This document shows, piece by piece, positions 16,681 to 25,353 of a stretch of DNA of 64,000 nt. The stretch is from Neobacillus sp. WH10 (GTDB lineage Bacteria; Bacillota; Bacilli; Bacillales; Cytobacillaceae), in NCBI RefSeq assembly GCF_030123405.1, contig NZ_CP126110.1, forward strand, positions 1,426,001-1,490,000, read 5' to 3'. Position 1 is the first letter of the stretch. Each line of letters starts with the position of its first letter. The notes below the pieces were generated by a model. That model was not told where the DNA came from and ran no database searches. It saw nothing but the letters and a program-made list of their open reading frames with translations. The translations under genes were made by a program, and so were the position numbers.

Positions 16681-17961
16681 CTAAATTAAATATCTTAAAT
16701 AAATGTATATCGTACAAATTATGATTGAGAGAATCATTAATGGGAAGGCAATTAAAAAGAATTTCCCAAACGAAATTGAATGACCTTCCTTTGCTGCAAG
16801 CCCGGCAACAATCACATTGGCACTTGCACCAATTAATGTTCCGTTACCGCCAAGACATGCACCAAGTGATAAGCTCCACCAAAGAGGTTCCAGATTATTA
16901 ATTCCTAGTTCCCCCATATCTTTGATCATTGGGATCATTGTGGCAACAAATGGGATATTATCAATAAATGCAGATGCAATCGCACTTACCCAGAGAATTA
17001 ATATCGAAGTAGAAGCAACATCGCCTCCAGTTAAATGAACTGAATAATCCGCTAATAAAGATATAACCCCTGTTTCAATTAAACCTGAAACCAATACAAA
17101 CAGCCCAATAAAGAAGAAAATTGTGGTCCATTCTACTTTAGAAAAAGCTTTATCCAAATATCCTTCCCCGGTTAATAAAAGTAACAGAAATGCTCCAGCT
17201 AATGCAACAGTAGCAGACTCAATATGGAGAAGCTGATGCAGGAAAAAGCCTAATATAGTAATTGTAAGGGCAATTAACGACTTAATTAATAGTGTTTTGT
17301 CTGTGATTTCTTCCTTTTCATCCAAATCCATCAAGGCCGCTTTTAATTCAGCTGATGTCCGAAGCTGTTTCCGATAAATGAAAGCTAATATGCCAACGTT
17401 AACAAATAAGATAAAAAAACTAATAGCCGAAAGATTATTTATAAATGCCATAAACGTTAGTTCTTTAACAGCACTACCAATCATGATGTTTGGCGGATCA
17501 CCGATTAGGGTGGAAGTTCCGCCTATATTGGATGCGATAATTTCTGTAATTAAAAATGGTATCGGGTTTACCCGTAATTGCCTTGTGATACTGAAGGTTA
17601 CGGGAACCATTAATAAAACGGTTGTAACATTATCTAAAAAGGCCGAACCTAAAGCAGTAATGACCCCAAGGGCAAGCAAAATTTTTAACGGATCTCCTTT
17701 CACTTTTTTTGCTGCCCAAATGGCTATGTATTTGAACAAACCCGTTTCACCAGTGATTGCGACAATAATCATCATTCCTGTCAGCAATCCGAGTGTATTA
17801 AAATCGATATGGTGCAGTGCCTTTTCTTGACCGACAATTCCTAATAAAACCATCATGATTCCGCCGGCCATTGCGATGATGGTACGGTGTATCTTTTCTG
17901 TGATGATAAAAGCGTAAGTAATGAGAAATACACCAATTGCGATGATTGCTTGTGTGGACAT
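16681..17961 (-). CDS. ArsB/NhaD-family ion transporter
   Basis: 426 residues from ATG at 17961, with GAGAAGAGG nine bases upstream; longer frames up to 18051 run through the leader terminator and are unlikely. About 11 membrane segments of the ion-transporter superfamily. The two inverted halves each carry the re-entrant signature: FLDNVTTVLLMVP with GGTSTLIGDPPNIMIG, and FIDNIPFVATMIP with GGNGTLIGASANVIVAG. Such SLC13/ArsB/NhaD-like proteins carry arsenite, Na+/H+ or dicarboxylates. The substrate is not determined by sequence; absence of ars genes argues against arsenite. The gene is preceded by a structured leader with a terminator-like hairpin, which suggests control by an ion or metabolite. 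Confidence 0.85.
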   Translation of the reverse strand: MSTQAIIAIGVFLITYAFIITEKIHRTIIAMAGGIMMVLLGIVGQEKALHHIDFNTLGLLTGMMIIVAITGETGLFKYIAIWAAKKVKGDPLKILLALGVITALGSAFLDNVTTVLLMVPVTFSITRQLRVNPIPFLITEIIASNIGGTSTLIGDPPNIMIGSAVKELTFMAFINNLSAISFFILFVNVGILAFIYRKQLRTSAELKAALMDLDEKEEITDKTLLIKSLIALTITILGFFLHQLLHIESATVALAGAFLLLLLTGEGYLDKAFSKVEWTTIFFFIGLFVLVSGLIETGVISLLADYSVHLTGGDVASTSILILWVSAIASAFIDNIPFVATMIPMIKDMGELGINNLEPLWWSLSLGACLGGNGTLIGASANVIVAGLAAKEGHSISFGKFFLIAFPLMILSIIICTIYIYLRYLI

Positions 17962-18009
17962 ATATCGACCTCTTCTCCCAAAGTATTTATACATACTATT
18001 GAAAAATGC

Positions 18010-18036
18010 AAAAAGGAGCCCGTTTTGACAGACTCC
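18010..18036 (-). terminator. Leader attenuator hairpin of the ion transporter
   Basis: On the minus strand GGAGTC / GGCTCC (one U-G pair) with a ten-base loop, followed by TTTTTGC, 48 bases before the start codon. Its place inside the leader fits transcription attenuation. Confidence 0.6.
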
Positions 18037-18094
18037 ACCAAAATTCAACATATGTATTTTATACTTTATTTTATAAAAATATTCTTGGGATGTA

Positions 18095-18196
18095 AAGAGG
18101 GGGTAATCTGAAAATTACGTTAATTCCGTCCGAGTTTTATCATAGCCCCCCATTTCAACTAAATGAAATTGACAGCCATAGACCAAGAGCCGGACA
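18095..18196 (-). ncRNA. Structured leader RNA, candidate riboswitch of the ion transporter
   Basis: Read on the minus strand, nested pairings are visible: outer GUCCG (18191-18195) with CGGAC (18128-18132); middle AUGGCU (18174-18179) with GGCUAU (18142-18147, two G-U pairs); inner AUUUCA / UGAAAU hairpin (18052-... read as 18152-18169). A GGGGGG tract at 18146-18151 could alternatively pair with CCCCC at 18099-18103, just before the attenuator. I could not match it to a class I know by heart. Together with 17962-18094 this accounts for the 320-base gap upstream of the transporter. Confidence 0.5.
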
Positions 18197-18285
18197 AAAA
18201 TTTATTTCTAGTGTTAATAGATCGGATAAACTGTTACTGAATGAAGGGGAATTTTGACATTTGTCTTTTCTAGCACTTGTATTCA

Positions 18286-19404
18286 TTACAATCCTAACTT
18301 TTTGATAAAATCTACTGTTTCCTCGTGCTCTGGTTTAACCAGTTTATACAAACCCTTATTTGTTCTAACAACTGATTTACCGTTTTCATCTACAATTGGC
18401 CTTGTTAATGATGTACTATTTAAAACCTTCCATTTCCCCTCAGTTATTGAAAGCTGAAGATCAATAATTCCGAGATGGTTTCCAAATGCACCTGCCATTA
18501 CAACAGGCTTACCATTTATTTGTCCCCTTTCCATATTTGTATTTGCAATAGTCTTAAAAACCGGGCCAGGAAAGACACTATGAGAATGTCCAGCCAAAAT
18601 AGCATCAATTTCTGGGATTTTCGTCAAATAATAGACAGCATTTTCTGTATCAGGAATATATGGTTCACTGCTGATGCCTGTATGGGCAAGGGCTATGATA
18701 ATGTCTGCTCCCTCAGCTTTTATCATAGGTACATATTCCTTTGCTGTTTCAACAATTGGCTTAGCAATAACCTTTCCTTCAAGATTTGCTTTATCCCATT
18801 TCAAGATTTGTGTTGGCATAAAGCCTATAACTCCAATTTTTAGCTCATGCTGCGCTCCACTTCGGTCTACTACCTTCCTTTTTAGTATTACATAGGGCGT
18901 AAAATATGGTTTATTTTTTTTTACTGAATATACATTCGCGTTTAAAACAGGCATATTTAATCCTTTCAATGCTGCCTTTAAAAAGTCTAAGCCATAGTTA
19001 AATTCATGATTTCCGATAGCAATCGCATCATATTGTAAATAATTAAATGCCCGGTATACCGGGTGTATTTTTCCTTTCCGTATTCCTCTAATCCTTGCTA
19101 AATACTCTCCGAGTGGATTTCCCTTTAAATGGTCACCATCATCAAACAATAAAGAATTCTTGACCTCGTTTCTTGCCTCATGGATTAATGTTGCGGTTTT
19201 AACAAGACCGATTCTATTGTCTACTTTTGTTTGGTAGTAATCATAATTGACTAAGGAAGCATGTAAATCAGTTGTTTCGAGGATGCGCAAATCGACTATT
19301 CCAGATTGTGCTGCAGTGCCCTCAACTGCATCTGAAGAGGGGGAACAAGAAAGCCAAAATAGTGTAAGTAGGATAAGAATAAAAGGAAGCCTTTTTTTGT
19401 CCAC
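18286..19404 (-). CDS. Metallophosphoesterase lipoprotein, CpdB/YfkN N-terminal domain only
   Basis: 372 residues from GTG at 19404, GGAGG eight bases upstream. Lipoprotein signal with lipobox LSC near residue 20, so extracellular and membrane anchored. The metal-site motifs of the calcineurin-like fold are present in order: ETTDLHAS, DDGDHLKG, GNHEFNYG, LAHTG and AGHSHS. This matches the N-terminal half of 2',3'-cyclic-nucleotide 2'-phosphodiesterase/3'-nucleotidase. Full-length relatives are about 600 residues or more and have a C-terminal 5'-nucleotidase substrate domain; here the frame stops right at the linker (HEETVDFIKKLGL) and no such domain follows. It may be a real single-domain enzyme or a truncated gene. 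Single gene on the minus strand. Confidence 0.82.
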   Translation of the reverse strand: MDKKRLPFILILLTLFWLSCSPSSDAVEGTAAQSGIVDLRILETTDLHASLVNYDYYQTKVDNRIGLVKTATLIHEARNEVKNSLLFDDGDHLKGNPLGEYLARIRGIRKGKIHPVYRAFNYLQYDAIAIGNHEFNYGLDFLKAALKGLNMPVLNANVYSVKKNKPYFTPYVILKRKVVDRSGAQHELKIGVIGFMPTQILKWDKANLEGKVIAKPIVETAKEYVPMIKAEGADIIIALAHTGISSEPYIPDTENAVYYLTKIPEIDAILAGHSHSVFPGPVFKTIANTNMERGQINGKPVVMAGAFGNHLGIIDLQLSITEGKWKVLNSTSLTRPIVDENGKSVVRTNKGLYKLVKPEHEETVDFIKKLGL

Positions 19405-19533
19405 TTAAATTACCTCCATTATATTCTTGAAGTTAAGTAATCTTAGTATTGGTATTTCTAAATTAATTTATTTATGACAATTAAGTGAAGTGTGACATTA
19501 CTCAAGGCGGTGCTGACCTATTTTATTTTATAA

Positions 19534-19562
19534 TTGAATTTGATTTAAAGTTGGAATAATTT
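19534..19562 (+). promoter_or_regulatory. Possible promoter of the oxidoreductase operon
   Basis: TTGAAT (19534-19539), 17-base spacer, TAATTT (19557-19562). Weak match, listed because it places the cre site just downstream of the start of transcription. Confidence 0.3.
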
Positions 19563-19576
19563 AGAAATAGGTATAT

Positions 19577-19590
19577 TGGAAGCGTTTACA
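19577..19590 (+). promoter_or_regulatory. CcpA cre site upstream of the oxidoreductase operon
   Basis: TGGAAGCGTTTACA agrees with the cre consensus TGWAANCGNTNWCA at 13 of 14 positions. It lies 27 bases before the first start codon and probably downstream of the promoter, where CcpA acts as a roadblock. Confidence 0.65.
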
Positions 19591-19617
19591 AATTCGTGAA
19601 GGGAAGAGACTTTATCG

Positions 19618-20298
19618 TTGATTAAAAAAAATAAAATTACTATTTTATCCGGTCACTTTGGAAGCGGAAAAACTGAAATTTCCATTAATCTGGCTTTAAC
19701 CGAGAAACGAACACATGAAAAAGTAGCTATTAATGATTTAGATATTATAAACCCGTATTTTCGCTCACGAGATGTATCCAGTATCTTTCAACAACATGGT
19801 GTTGAATTAATTGCACCGAAGAATCGTTTGTCCACTGCCGATCTCCCTATTGTGTCTGGTGAAATGTATCGAGTTCTACATGACCATAGGTACCGATTAA
19901 TTGTAGATGCCGGAGGAGATAAAGATGGCGCGACAGCTCTAGGACAATATTATCACGAATGGAAGGATCTAAACCTGGAACTACTGTTTGTTCTTAATGG
20001 AAATCGGCCATATGTCAGTACATTAGAGGGAGCTCTTTACACAGTTAACCAGATTGAAAGTGCCTCTCGTCTAAAGGTAAGCGGTATTATTAACAACACA
20101 AACATTGGCTCTGAAACATCAATAAAGGACATTGAGAGAGGTTATGAGTTGAGCAGTAGCTTAGCCGAAGAACTTGAAATTCCTTTATTATATACCACCA
20201 TTTCCGTCCATTTGAAAAAGGAAGCTGAAAACTTTGCGAACAACTATGATGTTGTTTTTATTGAAAGGTATATGAAAATGCCATGGGAAAAGGAGTAG
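19618..20298 (+). CDS. MinD/CobQ-like P-loop ATPase of the ferredoxin oxidoreductase operon
   Basis: 226 residues from TTG. A deviant Walker A loop SGHFGSGKTEISINLAL sits at residues 10-26, and a Walker B-like VDAGGDKDG near residue 96. The protein resembles the SIMIBI class (MinD, CobQ, nitrogenase iron protein-like) that load metals or clusters or recruit partners. It is seven bases upstream of the ferredoxin subunit and clearly in the same operon as four oxidoreductase subunits. No CxxC pair typical of Nbp35-type cluster carriers is present. A role in assembly or activation of the oxidoreductase is likely from context but is inference. Ribosome binding site GAAGGGAAGAG lies a little far from the TTG. 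Confidence 0.75.
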   Translation: MIKKNKITILSGHFGSGKTEISINLALTEKRTHEKVAINDLDIINPYFRSRDVSSIFQQHGVELIAPKNRLSTADLPIVSGEMYRVLHDHRYRLIVDAGGDKDGATALGQYYHEWKDLNLELLFVLNGNRPYVSTLEGALYTVNQIESASRLKVSGIINNTNIGSETSIKDIERGYELSSSLAEELEIPLLYTTISVHLKKEAENFANNYDVVFIERYMKMPWEKE

Positions 20299-20305
20299 AA
20301 GGTAT

Positions 20306-20536
20306 ATGGAGAAAAAAGTCGTTTTTAATGAAGACCTTTGTAAGTCTTGCAGTCTTTGTGTTCAAGTCTGTCCAACAAATGTTATTTTTCTAGCAGACTA
20401 TTTAAATGGAAAAGGGTACCGTCCGGCATCAGTTGTTAACCAAGAAAAATGTATTAGTTGTGCAAAGTGTGCACAAATATGCCCTGATGCTGTAATTGCT
20501 GTATACAGACCGGTAAAGATTTTGCAAACAGTGTGA
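20306..20536 (+). CDS. 2x[4Fe-4S] ferredoxin subunit (delta) of 2-oxoacid:ferredoxin oxidoreductase
   Basis: 76 residues with two cluster motifs, CKSCSLCVQVCP (about residues 11-22) and CISCAKCAQICP (about residues 48-59), each of CxxCxxCxxxCP form. It passes electrons from the thiamine diphosphate centre to external ferredoxin. Gene order delta-alpha-beta-gamma is that of four-subunit 2-oxoglutarate or branched-chain ketoacid:ferredoxin oxidoreductases. The 20-base gap to the alpha gene carries GAAGGGAGA. Confidence 0.9.
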   Translation: MEKKVVFNEDLCKSCSLCVQVCPTNVIFLADYLNGKGYRPASVVNQEKCISCAKCAQICPDAVIAVYRPVKILQTV

Positions 20537-20555
20537 TTCGAAGGGAGATATTCTC

Positions 20556-21620
20556 ATGGGGAAAGTGTTAATGAAAGGAAATGAAGTGATTGCGGAGGCG
20601 GCTGTACATGCAGGTTGTAAATACTTTTTTGGCTACCCCATTACGCCGCAAAGTGAACTTGTAGCTTACATGGCAAGAAGACTGCCTGAAGTAGGTGGAT
20701 TATTTTTACAGGCTGAAAGTGAAATAGCGGCGATCAATATGGTTTATGGTGCAGCGGGTACAGGCGTCAGGGTCATGACTTCCTCCTCAAGCCCAGGCTT
20801 CAGCCTGAAGCAAGAAGGAATTTCCTATTTAGTCGGGTCAGAGCTTCCTGCTGTCATATGTAATATCGTTCGTGGAGGCCCAGGATTAGGAAATATTCAG
20901 CCTGCCCAATCAGACTATTTTCAAGTAACAAAAGGCGGTGGACATGGGGATTACAACATTCCTGTATTAGCACCTGCCAGCCTACAGGAAATTGTAGAAT
21001 TGACAAAGGCTGCTTTCGACATAGCTGATCGTTACCGGACACCGGTGATATTAATGGGCGATGGCATGCTGGGGCAAATGATGGAGCCTGTGGAATTTGG
21101 AGAACGTTTAGATAAGGAACAGTTTAAGAAGGAATGGGCGACAACAGGTACCCGAGGCGATGGAGGCCCAAAAATTATCACATCACTTGAGCTAAATGCA
21201 GAAAGCTTAGAAGAGCGAAACAGGAATTTGCAGAGGAAATTTGCCAGGATTAAAGAAAATGAAGTTCGTTATGAAACATACCTAATTGATGATGCTGAAT
21301 ATATCATGGTTGCCTTCGGAACGGTCGCAAGGATAACCTTGAACGCCATTAATAAAGCGAGACGGGAAGGAGTTAAGGTTGGTTTAATTAGGCCGATTTC
21401 CCTTTGGCCATTCCCCGAAAAACCGTTTATCGAAACAAGGGGACGGGTAAAGGGTTTTATTTCCGTTGAAATGAGTGCAGGGCAAATGATTGAGGATGTT
21501 AAATTGGCTGTTAATGGCTTTGCACCGGTAGATTTCTTCGGTAGAACCGGCGGTGTTGTTCCTACACAAGAAGAAATTTACGATAAGATTATGTCTGTTA
21601 CCGGGGGTGTAACTGTATGA
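20556..21620 (+). CDS. 2-oxoacid:ferredoxin oxidoreductase alpha subunit (KorA/VorB type)
   Basis: 354 residues. N-terminal pyrimidine-binding domain of the PFOR family with GYPITPQSELVAYMARRLPE, EIAAINMVYGAAGTG and SSPGFSLKQEGISY; C-terminal transketolase-like domain II (about residues 245-350). Pairs with the beta subunit to bind thiamine diphosphate and carry out CoA-dependent oxidative decarboxylation of a 2-oxoacid with reduction of ferredoxin. Substrate class (2-oxoglutarate versus 3-methyl-2-oxobutanoate) cannot be fixed by eye. Stop overlaps the beta start by four bases, so coupled translation. Confidence 0.9.
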   Translation: MGKVLMKGNEVIAEAAVHAGCKYFFGYPITPQSELVAYMARRLPEVGGLFLQAESEIAAINMVYGAAGTGVRVMTSSSSPGFSLKQEGISYLVGSELPAVICNIVRGGPGLGNIQPAQSDYFQVTKGGGHGDYNIPVLAPASLQEIVELTKAAFDIADRYRTPVILMGDGMLGQMMEPVEFGERLDKEQFKKEWATTGTRGDGGPKIITSLELNAESLEERNRNLQRKFARIKENEVRYETYLIDDAEYIMVAFGTVARITLNAINKARREGVKVGLIRPISLWPFPEKPFIETRGRVKGFISVEMSAGQMIEDVKLAVNGFAPVDFFGRTGGVVPTQEEIYDKIMSVTGGVTV

Positions 21621-22369
21621 CAATGAAGACAGTCTTTAAAAAAACAAGCGGCCTGACCGATGCGCCTACACACTATTGTCCCGGCTGTACTCACGGTGTG
21701 ATTCACCGACTAGTTGGTGAAGTTTTAGAAGAAATGGATATTTTGGAAGATACGATTGGGGTTGCATCGGTAGGATGTTCGGTGTTATCGTATGAGTATT
21801 TTAATTGTGATATGACACAGGCGGCGCACGGGAGAGCCCCTGCAGTAGCAACAGGAGTGAAGCGGGTTCTGCCAAATCGGTTTGTGTTTACGTACCAAGG
21901 TGATGGTGACCTCGCATCGATTGGTATTAGTGAAGTGATCCATGCGGCCGCAAGGGGAGAGAATATCACCGTTATTTTCGTCAATAATGCTATTTACGGA
22001 ATGACAGGGGGACAAATGGCGCCTACGACATTGATTGGCCAAAAAACGGCAACCACTCCATTCGGCCGTGATGTAAGTATTCAAGGGTCACCGATTAAGG
22101 TTTGTGAAATGATTTCTACGCTTGATGGTGCTGCTTACATTGAGCGGGTTTCAGCCCATGATGTACCGCATATACAAAAGGTAAAGAAAGCCATTAGGAA
22201 GGCATTTGAAACACAGAAGAAAGGGTTAGGTTTCTCCCTGATTGAGGTTCTGTCGACGTGTCCAACAAACTGGGGGCTTGACCCGGCAGAATCCCTTGTC
22301 TGGGTAAAGGACAATATGGTTCCTGTTTATCCTCTAGGTGTTTATAAAAACAAAGAGGGAGTGAAATAG
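21617..22369 (+). CDS. 2-oxoacid:ferredoxin oxidoreductase beta subunit (thiamine diphosphate binding)
   Basis: 250 residues. CPGCTHG near residue 20 and GCS near residue 53 are family hallmarks. The thiamine diphosphate/Mg motif runs GDGDLASIGISEVIHAA to IFVNNAIYGMTGGQMAPTT (about residues 95-135). The protein provides the diphosphate-binding half of the active site with the alpha subunit. No cluster-binding domain is fused, so electrons leave via the separate ferredoxin subunit. Followed after two bases by the gamma gene. Confidence 0.92.
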   Translation: MTMKTVFKKTSGLTDAPTHYCPGCTHGVIHRLVGEVLEEMDILEDTIGVASVGCSVLSYEYFNCDMTQAAHGRAPAVATGVKRVLPNRFVFTYQGDGDLASIGISEVIHAAARGENITVIFVNNAIYGMTGGQMAPTTLIGQKTATTPFGRDVSIQGSPIKVCEMISTLDGAAYIERVSAHDVPHIQKVKKAIRKAFETQKKGLGFSLIEVLSTCPTNWGLDPAESLVWVKDNMVPVYPLGVYKNKEGVK

Positions 22370-22371
22370 GG

Positions 22372-22953
22372 ATGCTTGAAGAAATTATTATTGCTGGCTT
22401 TGGGGGACAGGGAGTCATGTCGATGGGGCAGTTGATTGCCTATGCAGGCATGCTTGAAGGAAAAGGAGTTTCATGGCTTCCATCTTATGGACCTGAACAA
22501 CGAGGAGGTACAGCTAATTGTGCCGTTGTTGTAAGTGATGAACCGGTTGGATCGCCGCTCGTCACAAGACCATCGACAGCGATTGTATTGAATAATCCCT
22601 CATTTGATAAATTCGAGCCGCTTATTCGACCAGGCGGGATCTTAATTCTCAATTCATCACTAGTGGTCAGGGCATCCGCTCGTAAAGACATAAAAATCAT
22701 AGAAATTAGTGCAACAGACATAGCTAATGACCTTGGGAATTCCCGTGTAGCAAATATGATTTTATTAGGAGCTTTTCTAGAGCATACAAAAATTGTTTTG
22801 GCCGATTCTGTAATTGAATCATTAAAGAAAGTTCTTTCAGCGAATAAGCATCATTTAATTGAAATTAACAAGCAGGCATTGCAAAAGGGTGCTTCGCTAG
22901 TTGAGGCAAGTATATCTAAAAAAGTAGAGTCAGCCTATGGCAAAAATAATTAA
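22372..22953 (+). CDS. 2-oxoacid:ferredoxin oxidoreductase gamma subunit
   Basis: 193 residues. Opens with the family motif GFGGQGVMSMGQLIAYAGM and has the WLPSYGPEQRGGTANC segment near residue 38. This Rossmann-like subunit binds or shields CoA in the PFOR family. It is the last gene of a five-gene operon and is closed by a strong shared terminator. The complete set of alpha, beta, gamma and delta subunits implies a working enzyme that makes acyl-CoA and reduced ferredoxin, or runs in reverse. Confidence 0.92.
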   Translation: MLEEIIIAGFGGQGVMSMGQLIAYAGMLEGKGVSWLPSYGPEQRGGTANCAVVVSDEPVGSPLVTRPSTAIVLNNPSFDKFEPLIRPGGILILNSSLVVRASARKDIKIIEISATDIANDLGNSRVANMILLGAFLEHTKIVLADSVIESLKKVLSANKHHLIEINKQALQKGASLVEASISKKVESAYGKNN

Positions 22954-22963
22954 CCACAAATAT

Positions 22964-22996
22964 AAGAAGCCAGCCTAAAAATTAGGCTGGCTTCTT
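22964..22996. terminator. Bidirectional terminator, oxidoreductase operon / MMPL gene
   Basis: AAGAAGCCAGCCTAA paired with TTAGGCTGGCTTCTT, three-base loop. It overlaps the last codons of the convergent MMPL gene. Confidence 0.85.
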
Positions 22997-25156
22997 GCGA
23001 ATCTTTCGCTGACGTTTGTTTTGATAACCAAAAAACCACCAATTCCAATCACCTAACAGTTTCATTAAAGCCGGAACCAAAACCATTCTTACAATGGTTG
23101 CATCAATGAAAATGGCGATTGCAATTCCCACACCCAGCTGTTTAACCGGCATTACACCTGTGAACGCAAAAGCACCTGTAACGACAATCATGATAGCAGC
23201 TGCAGAGGTAATAATTTTACTCGTATAAGTTAAACCGGATATGGTCGCCGCAGTATTATCGCCTGTTTTTATATAGAATTCCTGAATCCTTGAGATTAAA
23301 AAGACTTCATAATCCATAGAGAGTCCGAAAACAAGGGAAAACACGAAAACCGGTAAAATTAAGGCAATATCAACAGGCGTTATTCCAAAGTGTCCCTCCT
23401 GGAAAATCCAGACGACAATTCCGAACGTACAGCCAAGGCTCAAAACATTCATTAAAATAGCTTTAATAGGGATAAGAATGGATCGAAATGCCGCCATGAG
23501 AATAATAAAAGTAGAAACGACAATTAATAATAATCCATACGGTGCTTTTTGAAATATTTCGGCAAAAATTTCTTGCTCGAATTTAATCGGACCGCCAAAA
23601 GATGCCTTCAGTCCTAAATCTTTTCCAGACCATTCACTTACCCACTGTCTAGCTTTAGAGGAATGTTCACCTGTTTTTAAATACACCTCCAAAAGCATTT
23701 GATTATCCCTGATAAAATAGTCTTTAATGGGAGATAACATGGTTTTGTCGCCATGTGTAAGTAATTGATATAGTTGATCAACATCCTTCAATCCTGTCGC
23801 TGAAAATGGTGAGTCAACAGTATATACAAGTTTGTCGCTTTCAAGTTTGTCAATCACCTTATTAACCTTTTCTAAATTGTTTTTTTCGATGATATTACCA
23901 TTTGATTGAAGAACAATCGTCACTTTTTTCTCATCGCGTTTTTCATTAGCGATAAAATGCTCTTGAAAAGTTTCTAAAGCCAATCTTGAAGGATATTTTG
24001 CCGGAAGGGAATCTGTTCCGGGAATAGCTAATACCATTTGCTTCACTGGTATTAGTCCAATTAACAGAATGGCAAGTGCCACAGTTGCCATTATGATAGG
24101 ACGTCTCATCACAAGGGAAGCAAATTTATGCCATATGCTCGATTGCTTATTCGAAATCTTTATGACACTCAGCTTGTTAATGTTTTTCCCTAAAATGGCA
24201 AGTAAGGCAGGAAGGAAAGTTAAGGCACAAAGGGCAGAAATTAATACAACAGTCATTCCGCCAAGGGCAACATTTTGAAAAATATCAATTTTGATAAACC
24301 AAAGCCCAGATAATCCAATAAAAACACAAAGCCCTGAAAAGATAATCGATCGCCCTGCTGTGGCAACAGTTATTTCAAGTGCTTTTTGGATGGAGTTTGT
24401 TTGCAATTCTTCTTTGTACCGATTGATAAATAACAAAGCAAAATCGATACTTAGGGCAAGTCCAATCATTGGTACGATATTTAAAATAAAAATGGTCAAA
24501 TCGGCACTATAACTAAAAAAATAAACAGACCCCATTGTCGTTAAGATCGAGACCACCCCGATTACAAGTGGCAGTGATGCAGCGACAAGACCACCGAAGG
24601 CAAGGATGAGGACGACTAAGGCTATCGGCAGACCAATCATTTCAGCTTTGGCTAAATCTTCTTGGCTCGCGATATTCAAGTCTTGGACAATAATGGGTTC
24701 CCCGGTCATTGTGACTTTTAATCCAGGTTTATTTTTAAGTAGATCGTTTAATTGCTCAATTTCTTTTCCAAGGTTTTCGGCTTTTTTGTCGAAAGTGAGG
24801 AGTCCATATGCATACTGATCTTTTATCATTCCTTCTTGTTCGAAGGGAGAGGTAATTTTTTCTGCTCCATCAAAGTCAGATAAATTTTTTAGTGTATCTT
24901 GAATAAAATTCTTAAAATCATCGTTACTAACTGATTTATCCTTTTCAAAAACAAGGATAATCGTTGATTTAGCATGTCCAAATTTTTCTTCTAAAATTTT
25001 TCTTGTTTCGTTGTATTCACCTTTATATTCAAAGCCATTACCACTTAAAACAGTGGGTAATTTTAATGCGAAAAAACCAAACAAGAAAATGACTAAAATC
25101 CAAATTATCAGCATCCATTTTCGATGCCGGTAAATAAATCCTCCTAATTTCTCCAA
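22982..25156 (-). CDS. MMPL/RND-family membrane exporter (YdfJ-like)
   Basis: 724 residues from TTG at 25156 with AAGGAGGGG seven bases upstream. Twelve predicted membrane segments in two repeats, each with one helix, a large extracellular loop (about residues 35-175 and 380-545) and five helices, the SSD/MMPL layout. Conserved charged residues in the central helices are visible (ALSIDFALLFINRYKEE and GLSMDYEVFLISRIQEF), matching the proton-relay region of MMPL3-like transporters. Family members export lipids, siderophores or drugs; Bacillus YdfJ and YdgH are of this type. No regulator is next to it. C-terminal tail is short and basic (KRQRKIRKKPA). Confidence 0.9.
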   Translation of the reverse strand: MEKLGGFIYRHRKWMLIIWILVIFLFGFFALKLPTVLSGNGFEYKGEYNETRKILEEKFGHAKSTIILVFEKDKSVSNDDFKNFIQDTLKNLSDFDGAEKITSPFEQEGMIKDQYAYGLLTFDKKAENLGKEIEQLNDLLKNKPGLKVTMTGEPIIVQDLNIASQEDLAKAEMIGLPIALVVLILAFGGLVAASLPLVIGVVSILTTMGSVYFFSYSADLTIFILNIVPMIGLALSIDFALLFINRYKEELQTNSIQKALEITVATAGRSIIFSGLCVFIGLSGLWFIKIDIFQNVALGGMTVVLISALCALTFLPALLAILGKNINKLSVIKISNKQSSIWHKFASLVMRRPIIMATVALAILLIGLIPVKQMVLAIPGTDSLPAKYPSRLALETFQEHFIANEKRDEKKVTIVLQSNGNIIEKNNLEKVNKVIDKLESDKLVYTVDSPFSATGLKDVDQLYQLLTHGDKTMLSPIKDYFIRDNQMLLEVYLKTGEHSSKARQWVSEWSGKDLGLKASFGGPIKFEQEIFAEIFQKAPYGLLLIVVSTFIILMAAFRSILIPIKAILMNVLSLGCTFGIVVWIFQEGHFGITPVDIALILPVFVFSLVFGLSMDYEVFLISRIQEFYIKTGDNTAATISGLTYTSKIITSAAAIMIVVTGAFAFTGVMPVKQLGVGIAIAIFIDATIVRMVLVPALMKLLGDWNWWFFGYQNKRQRKIRKKPA

Positions 25157-25353
25157 AATATCCCCTCCTTACAATCCATTTTCTTATTTCAGTATACAGA
25201 AGAATGTAATCGATTCGAATGACTTTTTCGTGACTATTTCAATATTCACCTTATAGGAGGTATCGTTCCATAGATTTTCCCCTATATCTAAGTGAAAATT
25301 CATCTTTTATTTAACCGGCTTGTGAAATGAAAAAAAGAATGTTCAAGAATGAT

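Noticed and set aside
17378..17830. 150-codon frame on the plus strand inside the ion-transporter gene
   Set aside because: Antisense to a well-conserved membrane protein, no ribosome binding site, composition typical of a mirrored coding strand.
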